DNA of 64,000 bases from Pithys albifrons albifrons (lineage: Eukaryota > Chordata > Aves > Passeriformes > Thamnophilidae): positions 29,404,523 through 29,468,522 of the forward strand of contig NC_092462.1 of assembly GCF_047495875.1 (NCBI RefSeq). The letters run 5' to 3'. Shown here piece after piece: positions 1 through 64,000 of this stretch; within the stretch, counting starts at the first letter, position 1; each line of letters starts with the position of its first letter. The position numbers and the translations under genes were made by a program. The notes under the pieces are model-generated. The model saw only the letters and a program-made list of their open reading frames with translations. It searched no databases and had not been told where the DNA came from.

Positions 1-568
1 CTGATTTCCTCTACTTCCTTCTCCCACAAAAAAGCAACAGAAAGTGTACTTTCCCTCAGAAAGACAACACTCTAGTTTCTGAAATACCAGGGCTTGTAAA
101 ACGTAGTTTTCTAGTTGGCAAGGGCAAAGAAGGTAGTGTCAAGATGGAAGATTATATAGGGAGATAGAAACTTTATATTTAATGTCATGATTATCCTTTC
201 ACCCTCCCGGCCCCCAAATCTTCTTTAAAAAGGTAAGAAAAGACTACGCTGAGCAAAAAAACAGATCTGGGATGCACAGTCAAATACAGAACTTAAAGAC
301 CTCTGAAATTCAACCTGATTGTTAGAAAGTCAGATTCTTCACCACTTCTGTCTTCAACATCAGTTCTTCAGACTCTTTTAAGAGCTCAGATTGACATCTC
401 TCCCTCATTCAATGTACAGAGCACACAGTAAGTCTATTTTTAGCATTTAGCACTTGCTTTAACTCTGTTCCTAAATATCATTTCAAGAAAGAACTTTAAA
501 TACAAAAAGGGTGCTGGCATAAATACTAACATACTTTATCACATAAAATTAGAGGGTTTGAAACTTAC
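1..568 (-). other. TNKS: TNKS intron after window exon 20 (5' part only)
   Basis: The intron starts with donor gtaagt at 568. It is AT-rich. I see no exon, and no trace of the next expected PARP residues (human IQKVVNKK). Confidence 0.85.
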
Positions 569-53218
<52,650 letters not shown>

Positions 53219-56200
53219 CTAAATGATTGCAAAATATCATGCTGTTAGCATTTGGCAGAAGACAGATTAAGAAATGCAGTAGGAAGCAAATACAGAATTA
53301 AAACAGAGAAGAGGAGAAAAAAGCCCACACCCCGCTGGGTGATGGAGCTGTGACGTTAGCCAGCTTGTGGAGGCAGCATCACCAGTACCTTGGAGACGGG
53401 CAGCAAATTGACGCATCTTCTTGTCCAATCCTCAGATGGAAAGGCTTCCTTCGGACAGCCAATGACTGCGAAATCTTGTGTCCAGAAACACAGTCCCGCT
53501 GATAACAGCGTGTCAGCTGAAGACAATGTCCCCACCCCCTGCCCTATTCAGTGTGTCACATTATACTTGGGAAGCATAATAAATTCCAAGACAAAGCAAG
53601 GCAGTGCAGCTTTTGAAAAGGTACAAATTACAGATCACCAAAAGCTCTCACCTGCCTGTTTGAGTGATAGTATTACATTTTACCAAGTTCTTTAGAAGAG
53701 ATAGGATTATTAAAAAAAAATACAGCTATTATATCATCAGCCACTTTCCACGTTTGAAAATACAAAAATTACATTTGAAATAAAAGCACAGACAAAAGAG
53801 GATGAACCCCCAACAGATTTTGTTACAAGACATTGAGATTAGAGATAACCAAGAGTAATGTTAAAGCAACATTTGCATTTGAAAACCTGAGTAAAAACAG
53901 ACAACTCACAAGAGTTGTTGCGTCACAGTGTTAAAGCTGCATGTTAATATATTACAAAGAGCATGGGACAAAATAACCCATGGAATTAAGACAGTATTCT
54001 ACAAAGCTGAATCATGATGACATTGTGCAATAAAAATGGAAGGGAATTTCAATTCAAAAACTAAAAAAAAAAAAATAGCTTTCTAGAGGCTTCATAAAGT
54101 CACAGAGCAGAGGGTATCCTAGATGCAAAATGTACAGGGCTTGAGAAAAATACTGTATTACCATCTGGCAGAGAATTAAACCACAACACTGTAAAAAATC
54201 AGGAAGAAGAAGTTATCATGCAGGAAAGAAAAACCTTTGTGCTGCCTCCTATGTGTAACTGTAATAAACCTCCATTGAAACTCATTACAGGTGAGGAAAG
54301 GTACTGAGCCATGAGAAATGCCCAATCAGACTGCAGGTAAGCTGAAAGGTTCATCTCAAAACAACATCCCTCAACAAAGAACATCTCTAGGCTGCGGGAG
54401 CAGTGCGAGTCTTCATCCATTGTAAAGAGCTTGGCACTCCCCCATCACAACTCCTCCAGTTAACAGCAGAGGGTGACATGAACCACAACAAAACCAGCCC
54501 TCTCCTTAAGTAGCCCCATTTATTTCAGCAACCTGCCTTCAGCCAAGGGTAAGGAGGAGGAGGGTGAGTACACATAGCCATGCACTTCCTGCCCTATTCC
54601 CTTGGATGTAGCTGGGAATTTTCAAAGGCAGTATCTGCATCGCATCACACTGGTGATTCTTCCTCTAACAACCGTGTTTAATTGCTTTCTGAAACATATT
54701 CAGCTTTGGGAATTCACAACAACCTGCAGGAAGGAGTTCCACCATGCACGTGCCTCTCACATGATGGATCTACTAACAGAGTAGTTAGTTCTGTGTTGCT
54801 GAACTGCAGTGATGGAGCAGATAAGTTCAAAGCAAAGGTGAAACTGGCATTTCAGAAACAGGCCATGAAGGTTAATTTAGCTTTTGAAAGAATTTATATG
54901 TCTGTCTTAAGAAAAACTTCATCACAAAACAATAAAATGACACAGAAATAGGACTGCCCTTGACTTGCCGCCACTCTCTAGTTCATCAGAAAGGGGTCCT
55001 GACCACCACAGCAATAGCCTTTTCTAAGCCATGGTACATGCTCCTCTTTTTTATTTTAATGAAGATAAAATACCAGGCACAGTTGTGTTTCAAATCAACG
55101 GTAAGTGAAAAGCTCTGGCCAGCTTGCGAGGAGATGAAAAAGTCCCTTTATTACTACTCCATTACTTGGGCAACAGTATCAAACAGCTGGATTTCCTGCA
55201 GTGAAGTTATTGGCCGTATTATATCACCACTTTAGAGATCTAACCAGATTAAAAGACCTATTTGCACTTTCTGGGTTGAATACTATTAGGTTAGACACGT
55301 GTAATAACACTCTTCCTTCGTGCTCAGTAAGCTGGTATTTTAAAACACAAAAGCCCTTTCCTCAACTACCTTGAATAACAGAAACATTACTGACCAAAAG
55401 AAATGGAAGGCTGTGGCTCTTGATTTAGAAATGTCCCACTGTGTGCCTAATTAAGCCAGTTACTTTTACTAAGCAGTACTACTTTTTTTTTTTTTTTGCA
55501 AATCAACACCTAAAATTATATAAGCACTTACAGCACATCATAAGGTTTGCTTAAAAAAAAAGCCAAGTGCTCTCTGCAGGCTCTGAGATAAAGAGGAGCC
55601 CCTTGACCACTTGAGCAGCCCTGCTGTTGGGATACCACAGAGCCAAGACAGGTCTTGCTGATGGCATTTGGGAGAAGAGGGTGGCACTGCCCACAGGACC
55701 GACTGCTGCTGGCACAGGCTGTGCTCCCACCAGAGGGCTCTGCCAACACAGCCAAAGCTGCCTGGCTACAAAGCTTATCAAAGGCCATCCTGCAGCACTG
55801 GCCACAGCTACCTAGTAATATATTCATTTGCAAAGCATTTGAAAACAAGCCCAGTGTGCTTCGGCAGAGATGAATTTCAAGTTCCGAGCTGAAGTACAGG
55901 AATGCAGACCACCAACCTCACATAATACTTCTGCTCAAAGAATGTCAAACTGACTTTAACGAAGCTAATAACATCATTTAAAGAGCTCCTTTGGGCAGGT
56001 TAGGATTTATAGTTTTGCAAAAGGGCACCTGCAGAACAAAGTGTAAATAACAGCCTGAATTACTCTTCCAAGTCTCTTAGCAGTTGCTTGTTGTGAAAGA
56101 AAAACATCCTTCCAATTACCGTGTCAATACAGAGGATTTTTGGTAGTACTATTTTAGATAGCACAAAGCTTGTCTGCCCGAGGTGTGAAAGTTAATGTTA

Positions 56201-59200
56201 GACCTTGCTACAGAAGACCAAAACTGAAACACAAGGCTGTGAACAGTTTTCATCTATCTGCTATTCTGCCCTTCTACCATATATAAACTCAACCTATCCT
56301 TTCTGTGTTTCCTGGCAAGTCCAATCAACACGCAGCCACACCACCAGGTGCCTCCTGACACAGTAGGCAGGTGAGAACTTGCCTCTGTTCTCTGCACAAG
56401 AGAGACCAGAACAAGAGCCCAGAAGGGCTGCCTCCCCTTGGCCCAGCAGCCCACAAGCACAGCACTGGACTAGTGCACCTCTGCATGCTGGGTAGCCCAG
56501 AGGCAGCTGGCCTGGGAAATTCTGAAGGCAAAGACAGGGCGTGAAATGGAGAGCAGAGAACACTATACCAAAGCAGTGTCCCTCTTCCTATCTTGTCAGT
56601 CAGCAGTTGGTAGGTAAGCAGAAACTGCTGTGTCTGGTGTTCATGGCACCTGATCAAGTTCATCTCTTAGAGCTTGTTCAGCATCCTTTAAACCATGAAG
56701 TTCTCTACTTTGTCTCAGCTCCAGATCACACCAAGTGCTGCTCCATTCATGCTGGAATTAGAAGGTCACCACTGCCAACCACAGATAATCAGTATTTCAA
56801 ATCACAGCTACCACCAGGCAATTAACACCCTGTTCCCCTCCCAGGAGAAAACCAGTTCCCTCCCATACCTCTGATCAGCTGCTGCTACTGAGCCACTGCT
56901 GACCCTGTCCCTGGCTGCATTTTGCAGTAGCCGATAACAGCAAATGAACTGTCAGACATCAGTGGTGCTTGCACTGGTGGTTGAGCAGATTGGTAGCTGG
57001 AAGCTCAACTGAGATCTCAGTGCAAGACAGGAGACCTTGCCTTGCACCAAGACAACATGCTGGTCAACAGCCACTTTGAAGCCAACAGCAGCAGATGAAA
57101 GGCACTGAAAAAGGTGAGTGCTGAGCTGGAGGCACACACAGACAATATGCAGAAACCTCGTATTTTGGGGAATGAAAGACGGGCATGCAACAACGGTGAC
57201 AGGCTGAAATCTTTACAGGCCCCTGAAGTATTGCTTTCATTTGTGCTTTTCCAGCTTAACAATAAAAGCTGCAGCCAGAAAAGCACCACCAGCCTGTAGC
57301 AGTCAGTCTCCACGAGCTCTCCTCTACCATTAACCTGTTCTTCCTGCTTCCCATCTTCAGGATGCCATCTTCCTATTTCTGTGAGTATTGATGCCACATA
57401 ATTATGTGGTGTTACACTGCGTCACACTAAAGGGCAGCATCAATCAATTCCATTATTCGAGAGTGACAAGGAATAATCAGTCACCCCACTTCTAGCTTTA
57501 TTTAACTTGCAAACTTTAATTCTAAGCTTATTCGATGAGTCTGTGAAACATGATCATCATATACAGATGTGTTCAAGACATAAAAAAAAATAATCCCAAA
57601 TTCTGGGGAAAAAAAAAATCAACAAAACATGATGCATCCATCTTTGCTGACAAATAACCCTATTTCACTCTCTCCCAAAATCGAAATTTCACCTGAACAC
57701 AGCAAGCTGAAAAATCTATCTTACTGCATGGCATAAACCAACAGTGCTTTTTCCATGCATCTCCACTCAAAACCAAGGTTAATTCCTCTCCTATCTCTCC
57801 GTACATATCAGCTAATACAGAAACCAGATGGAGCCAAAATGTCAACCTGGACAGAGCAAGTTTTGCCCTACCATACTATCATGTCGGTTTTCCCTAAAAA
57901 TTAACATCACACAAATGAAACCAACCCATTATTATCCAACACAATGGGAGAAAATAATGGGAACAAAAAGGATTAATGCGGTCTCAACAAAGCCGAAAAA
58001 CTAAAGAGGCTTTTCCATATGAAGTTGCATATCATATGGAGTCACGATTATAAATTTAAATCCCTAGACTACTGATAAACAGTGAAAATTTTTATGCTAT
58101 CCAATGGTACCCAGCTATTTGAACAAAAAGGTGTGAGCCTGATGAATGTGCAACCATGCTCACAGGCTGGGGAGGGAAAATTAATGAATATCACAGAATG
58201 TTTCCGAACTCTTGTTCTTTCATGGTCTTGCAGGTCAAGCAGCACTGGAAGTCAGGGGTGAGATCTTGCTCCACTAGAAAACATGGCAGCTCTACATTTG
58301 ACTCCAACGGTGTGCAGACCACAGCTTGTTATTTGGCTGCCTGCCCTGAAAACCTGAATTACCACTTTGGAAAATACACACCCCCCATGAAGATTGACAA
58401 GACCATCCTGAACAGTCCAGTAGATTTTTTTTCCCCAAATAAGTATTCACAATTATCCAGCAACACAGAGGATATGGGCTCTCCATCAGAGCAGTAGAGA
58501 CTGCAGGCATCAGAATCTCTCCTTTTTCCTCACAGAAAAATGTTGCTGGTGCCTTTCCAAGAATGTACTCTGGTAGCACAGGAACACATTGGGCTCCTGG
58601 GAAAGGAATAACAGGGTCCTGGTGCAGCTGCAGGGGCTGAGACTGTTTCTCCATCAGATTCGATACTTAATCCAGCTCAGTCTGTGGTCACCCAAATGGG
58701 TCCCTTGGCATGAAGAGCCTGAAGGAGATGGTGCTGTGACAGGAAGGAGGGGAAATGGTAACTCTGCATTTGAGCTGCCACTGCTACAAATCAGGCAGTC
58801 TATGGACCAGAATTCAAACAAAGTTTAGCAAAGAAAGAAACTCTGCAGAAATAAATTAAAATATACCTTTTCCCTGACACTGTAGGACTTCACAGACCTA
58901 TGAGTGAGCAATAAGCATATTTCCACATCTGCCATCCTTTTTAATCAACTGAGATCTTTGGAGTAATATTTAAATAAATATTCAAGTTATAATCAGAGTA
59001 TGAGGCTTTTAGTGCTTGTGACAGAGCACCAGGGTTTTTAGGCGGTAGGGAGTTTTTTGCATTTGCGGTTTTTTTAACAAACTCAAATTTTATTTTCAAT
59101 ATGGGCTGCCTTTGGAAGAGTCCAGTCATACCATTAAAATACTCATTAATTCCTTTCTCTCCAATTAACTTTTATTACATGTAAAGCAGCAGCTGGGACT

Positions 59201-62200
59201 AAAATAAGGAGTGAAATGAGAGCATGAAGATATTTTTATTTTTACCATCCCAATAGCACAAGTAGTGGGAATACCTGCCTAACAAACAAAAACATTTGGG
59301 AAAAGTAATTTATAACTAAGTACTACAAGAAACACATAAGAAGAAAGAGGAGAAAAACCCAGTAATTTCAGGGTTTATTAATAATTATGTTATAATTCCT
59401 TACTTCCCACTTGTTTAGGGTTAATTTCATTATGCCTCCTGCACTTCCCCACTCAGCTGTCTCTCACAAGTAAATGGGCTGATTTTATAAGCTGTCTAAT
59501 AGGCTCAACCAGGAACACAGCAAGACCCTAATTCTAAGCTCTTGTCACAGACGAAAAACACTGAAGCAACTCTACTACATGCAAATGACAGAAATGCAAC
59601 TCAGGAGATAATGCCTTCAAGGACAAGTTCCAGACAAGGAGGAACCACACCAAGGAAGAAAGGTTTGGTGCCCTGATTCTGCCACTTCTGTAAGATGAGT
59701 CAGGCCCTGTGCATGTGGATTCAAATTAGCCATTTGTTACTGAAAGTTAAAAATTGAAAATGACTCAGCTAATAATGAAATTCTTTCAGGTATATGTTTC
59801 AAAGGGGGATGGAAGTTAGAGAGATGAGCAAACATCACTTGGTTTTGACCACAGCTCTACCAAACCACCGAGCTAGTAGCATCCTACCTGGAATAACGTT
59901 CCGTTAAGTGGACAGAGCTCAAATGCAGAGCATTCCTGATTTATTCTACTAGAGAAAAAAGCTGGACCTGTTGTAAGGCCTATCAGAAAGCAGCACATCA
60001 GAAAATCTGCAGCTTTGTATAGAGCAGATTGGCAAAACCACTGTTAGGGTCTTAAGGGATGGAAGAGATCCTTGTCTATTAAGCCATCAATTCAAAGCAC
60101 ATCCATTATAAAAGCATAGATAAGACGCAACATTTAAACATTGTCTTCATATTTAAGTACAAATTACACACACAGCACGTTATGGGTTTTGGTCACTAAG
60201 AAGGATTAGGCAGTGCATCAAAATGGGTTTTCAGTGCACGTGCAGTTACAGCATTAAGTTTACATTTGGCACATAACATAATTCTGTTTCTCAAGAGGGT
60301 TCTTTTCGGCGGTGCTGACTTATTTGTTAAAATAATGAAATAATGCTTCCAGATTGCCTTCACCATCTAGCAGTAGGAAAACTAAAAAGTCCCTCTGTTC
60401 GAGTATTTCAAGTTTCTTAACTCTTAAATCATAAGATAGAAAGATGAAGCTGAGTCAATCACAACAGTTGGAGGAATTTTCCTAAGTGTACAGGGAAAGG
60501 ACCCCACACATGCACTTCAAGATAATAATGACAGTGATAATAACAGGAACAAAACACAAACCAACAGCAACCCCACAAAGCAACTAAAAAACTCTTTCTA
60601 GATCCCCATCATGTGCTAATCCATATAAATCATTTTACTTTCAACAATGCTACCATACCCTACAATATCATTCCTTCTGAAATAGTAAATCTGACAAATC
60701 TTTTAGAACTCATTCTCTTTAGTGTACCTGTAAAAGTAGTTTTGGTTTCTCATATCAAGCACATGCTGCTCATATAAACACCATGGACATGTCCATTTTT
60801 ATTCACAGTGTGAAAAACTTATTTTCAATACACCTGTACTATTTCAGAATGCTGTAGTTATCTTGAAGACACACCACCACTCTCATCTGCCATGAAGACT
60901 GAGACTGAAAAAGTTAAAAAGACTGCAGTATCAAGCAACTGTGAAGAAAATTCAAACCTTCTGCAATTCAAAACAGACTGGTCTGAGGGAAAAATTAGAG
61001 GGGTTGAGGCTGATCTTTTAACCAAAGGTCAATGCTCATCAGATCTCTTGTGAAATTACATATGGAAAAGGAAATCTGATTGGTTTTTTCACCAGAGCCT
61101 TTGCCATTACCCACTCCTTCATGCCTACTGCACAGGCAACATCCCCATGGCTCTCCCCTTTACTCTTTGTATTAATTCCAGTTATCAGCAAAAACAATCT
61201 CCACTGTAATTCCCACTACTTCAGCCATGTTCGATATTAATAACTAATACACTGTTCCATTTTTCAGCCACTACTTCTTTCTCAACTCTGTAATGTGTCT
61301 GCATATGCCTTTTCTCTCCATGATTTCTAGGAAAACTTTCTAGAGGGAGACAAAGCACTAAGAAACTCTCCTTGTGCAAGACTTGAGTAGAGGAGGATAG
61401 ACAGCCACAGGGCTTTCATTTTAGTGCATCCTTTTCAAAAGTCATGGCCCTCCCATCTTTCTAAACAATATCCAAGAACAAGTAAATTCTCTGATCTCCC
61501 CGAATATTCTCTACAGAGAAACCACAGAAATACCTGTTTATAGCTGACACAAAGCATGGAAGAAAACTAGTCAAAAAAAAGATCTAATCTCCAGGGAAGC
61601 CATACTGTATAAAGGCAAGCTCCAACATTAAGCTTCATCATCTAATCTTTCTCTGAAAAGAACTCCAGAGTGAATATGGGCAGATTATATTTTGCAATCT
61701 TTCCCATCTTCCCACTGTATATAAAACACACCAGCAAGCTGGGGACACCGTATCTGAAAATCTATAGCTGGATTTAAAACTGAAGCATTTATTTTAACCA
61801 AAAAAATCTATATTCTCTTAGCTACAGAAAACATGACAGATTTTGTACTAACAAATTGTACAGATTTAAAGAAGTGAGGTTTCGGAATGTTTGCTAGAAA
61901 ATGAATGAGACATAAAATGTATATATGCGCCAAATTATATTTTTTGCTGAATAGTACAATCCTTCCTCTGTACATCTGAAGCTGTCCCATGTACCTAAAC
62001 TTACTCTACAAGCTTGAGAAAACACAGGCTGCCACCTCATAAAAAATGCACATGTGTTGCCATGCTTGCCCTGCAGCACACACCCTGGAAGGAACTCAAA
62101 TCCAGTTAAATCACTTCTCTGCCTCCTAGACAAAAAACACAAAATATTTCCTTTGCCTGCTGGGTCCCACAGTAGAGAGCAGAAGGGAGAACTCCTTTGT

Positions 62201-64000
62201 AACGAGGAAACAGAGCAAACCTGTACAACACACAGCAGTGAAACTATCATAGTGTGTTTTGGAAATTAATGAAAACAATTATCTCATTATCTTATTACCA
62301 AGAGCAGAGATTTTATTAAAGGGGTGGAAAAACAAACAAAGAAAAAACACCAAAAAGAGTCAGTATGTATCTATGCAATTCTTAAGCAAAGCACAGTAAG
62401 CAAACCCCTAGTAAAAGAATAACAAAGCATAAGGTTTTGTTCTAATGAACAAATTTGTCATGCCAAACAGGAAACTAATCTGCCAATCGTTCAGTTTGAA
62501 CCCTCGAAAAATATGCATTTCCCCACAACAAAAAGAAGGTAACAAAATAACCTAAGTGCCTTCCCACTTATATATTAAGGCCACGTAACTCAAACAATTT
62601 TGCCTTGATGCTGTGGGCAAATTTTCCCTCCTTATAGTTTTTATTTGCTAGTTAAGAGTCAAAAGACAGTTGGAAAATAAGGGAAGGTTTGGTACAAATG
62701 TGGGGGAGCGAGGACACAGAAGCATGACTGGACACAGGATACGTGGACTGATATGAAAGGCTCATTCATATGGGCTCACCCCAAAGTAAAGAGCAGCTGT
62801 TTGACTTGGAACATCCTTCCCCTCCCTTATCCTTCTCATCAGATCTCATAATATAGCCAATATATACTTAAAAGTAACAGTACCATTTGTATTGTCTCAC
62901 TTTTAAAGGTCATCTTTTAATGCCTTTTCTGAGCACATCTGCACTAGCAATGATCAGTCACAGTAACTCAACCCAAGCTTTGCCTGATCTGAGCCATGGA
63001 GTGGTCTGTGCATATTCACTTAGGAAAAGAGCCATTCTGTGCCCCAATGTGACTAGGGGTATGCTGTAAGAGGAAAGAAAGCTCAAATTTAAAGAAAATG
63101 TTTGGAACCTAAATCTGTAAACTGTTGCTCTCACTAAAAAATATCTATTAAAACACCAGCTGAGGGAAAAATAAATTTGTTATTTACATTTGAGCACTTT
63201 TTACTATTCCTGTTGGAATAACATCCCACAAGATGGAAATACAGCAATAACACCACCCACTGTCAATATGCAAGAGGTCTATCTGAGAAGAGTTAAATTA
63301 TTTAGCAACAATTAAAAATTAATTAAATATTACATATAACAATGTAGCTCCAGGCTTGTAGCTCCATCTCAAGACTCCACCTAGTTTTGTCTGCCTGCAC
63401 TACTGCAAGATGGAAGATGATGAGTGTTTTTCTCCTGGAGAACAAACAGATCAGAGGGAAAATAATTTATGACTTGTGTGTATTGTGGCTTCTTAGCGTA
63501 TGTGGCTGTTGTCCTTTCCCATATAGGATTTTGTGCCTTTCCTAAGGCTTGAAGCAGCATCTTGGAGAAGGTGAGAAAAAAGGGAAGGGAAGGAGAGTGT
63601 GACTGTTTGTTATCCTTCTTATCTGCCGGCCAGGAATCTCTTCCCAAAAGCACCATACTTCCAAATATGGTTCAAGTTGCCAGAGGACACCACTGAGGGA
63701 AGTTTTCTTGAGAAGCACCCTCTGTTTGCTCAAGAATGATGTCGGCTCCCACATCTAAGCACAACCTTTTATTTGGACCAAAATGATAAATATGAAAACT
63801 ATCTTGACAAAACCCAGAGGCAGATGGACATGTTCCACTGTTCCATGACTCCTGGATAGCCCACTGCCAAGGGTCAGGACTGCTAGTGTGACTGTTGAAT
63901 GGAAACAGAGAAGCCAGAAACTTTTAATACTCCCTTCCTTTGAATATTTCATTGCCTGTTCCTTTTCAGTCTTGTGTTCTTCATCTCTAAATCCCAAACC
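53219..64000 (-). other. TNKS: 3' part of a large TNKS intron upstream of window exon 1
   Basis: The intron ends with atcatttag (phase 1). I looked for the preceding ARC1 residues (human LIPLHNACSFGH, NWNYTPLHEAA, DPNIRNTDG) on the minus strand and found none, so this appears to be one intron of at least 10.8 kb. It contains two GC-richer blocks (about 55561-55810 and 56301-56560) with multi-frame open stretches, a run of about 16 T near 55482-55498, and otherwise plain AT-rich DNA. There is no CpG-island-like first exon or promoter before 64000. Confidence 0.8.
55561..55810. other. GC-richer block next to a poly-T run, identity unknown
   Basis: Several overlapping short open frames exist on both strands, which is what GC-rich non-coding DNA produces. 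About 60 bp to its left is a run of 16 or so T. A poly-A tail on the minus strand could mark a retroposed sequence, but I recognise no parent gene. Confidence 0.3.

Noticed and set aside
57394..57409. Perfect 16-bp palindrome ccacataattatgtgg
   Set aside because: About one such palindrome is expected by chance in 64 kb, and no context suggests a function.
58019..58043. Hairpin ccatatga...tcatatgg
   Set aside because: An 8-bp stem with a 9-nt loop is common by chance in AT-rich DNA; it has no miRNA-like arm length.
53219..64000. ARC1 or N-terminal TNKS exons, promoter or CpG island near the right end
   Set aside because: No minus-strand trace of ARC1 ankyrin motifs and no CpG-dense stretch or His/Pro/Ser-rich coding was found. 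A very short exon could still have escaped reading by eye.

Overview
The window is a piece of vertebrate nuclear genome, almost certainly from a bird. It is AT-rich and intron-dominated, it holds one gene split into many short GT-AG exons, and its recognisable transposons are CR1 LINE copies (one with a retroviral LTR inserted in it), the typical repeat content of avian DNA. I cannot name the species. Turtles and crocodilians also carry CR1, so 'bird' is likely but not proven.

The gene is tankyrase 1 (TNKS/PARP5A), read on the minus strand with its 5' side to the right. I assembled twenty consecutive coding exons between 53218 and 569. They total 2453 nt, join in one open frame with no frameshift or stop, and give 817 whole codons plus one split codon. 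By my recollection of the human protein this is about residues 332-1149 of 1327, with no length difference. Tankyrase 1 rather than tankyrase 2 is shown by the SAM stretch [13 protein letters not shown], the segment TNPYLTFHC with [11 protein letters not shown], and the Ser/Ala/Gly-rich linker before SAM. The His/Pro/Ser-rich N-terminus, ankyrin cluster ARC1, promoter and 5'UTR should lie beyond 64000. Most of the PARP catalytic domain, including the His-Tyr-Glu active site, and the 3'UTR should lie to the left of base 1.

Layout from right to left: 64000-53219, part of a large upstream intron; 53218-28063, exons 1-5 (ARC2), split by a 20.6 kb intron that carries the transposons; 26049-17025, exons 6-9 (ARC3); 15854-10512, exons 10-13 (ARC4 and the start of ARC5); 10246-5928, exons 14-16 (rest of ARC5 and the linker); 5219-2752, exons 17-18 (SAM); 2126-569, exons 19-20 (entry into the PARP domain); 568-1, start of the next intron. 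The ankyrin clusters hold target proteins, SAM polymerises the enzyme, and the PARP domain poly-ADP-ribosylates the bound target.

I found no second gene, RNA gene, CRISPR array or new defence-like system. Open frames outside the exons are short, start at arbitrary ATGs and resemble nothing I know. The most informative signals are a repeating intron-phase pattern that follows the ankyrin clusters, the loss of every peptide-contact residue in ARC3, and the nested LTR-in-CR1 insertion with a target-site duplication.
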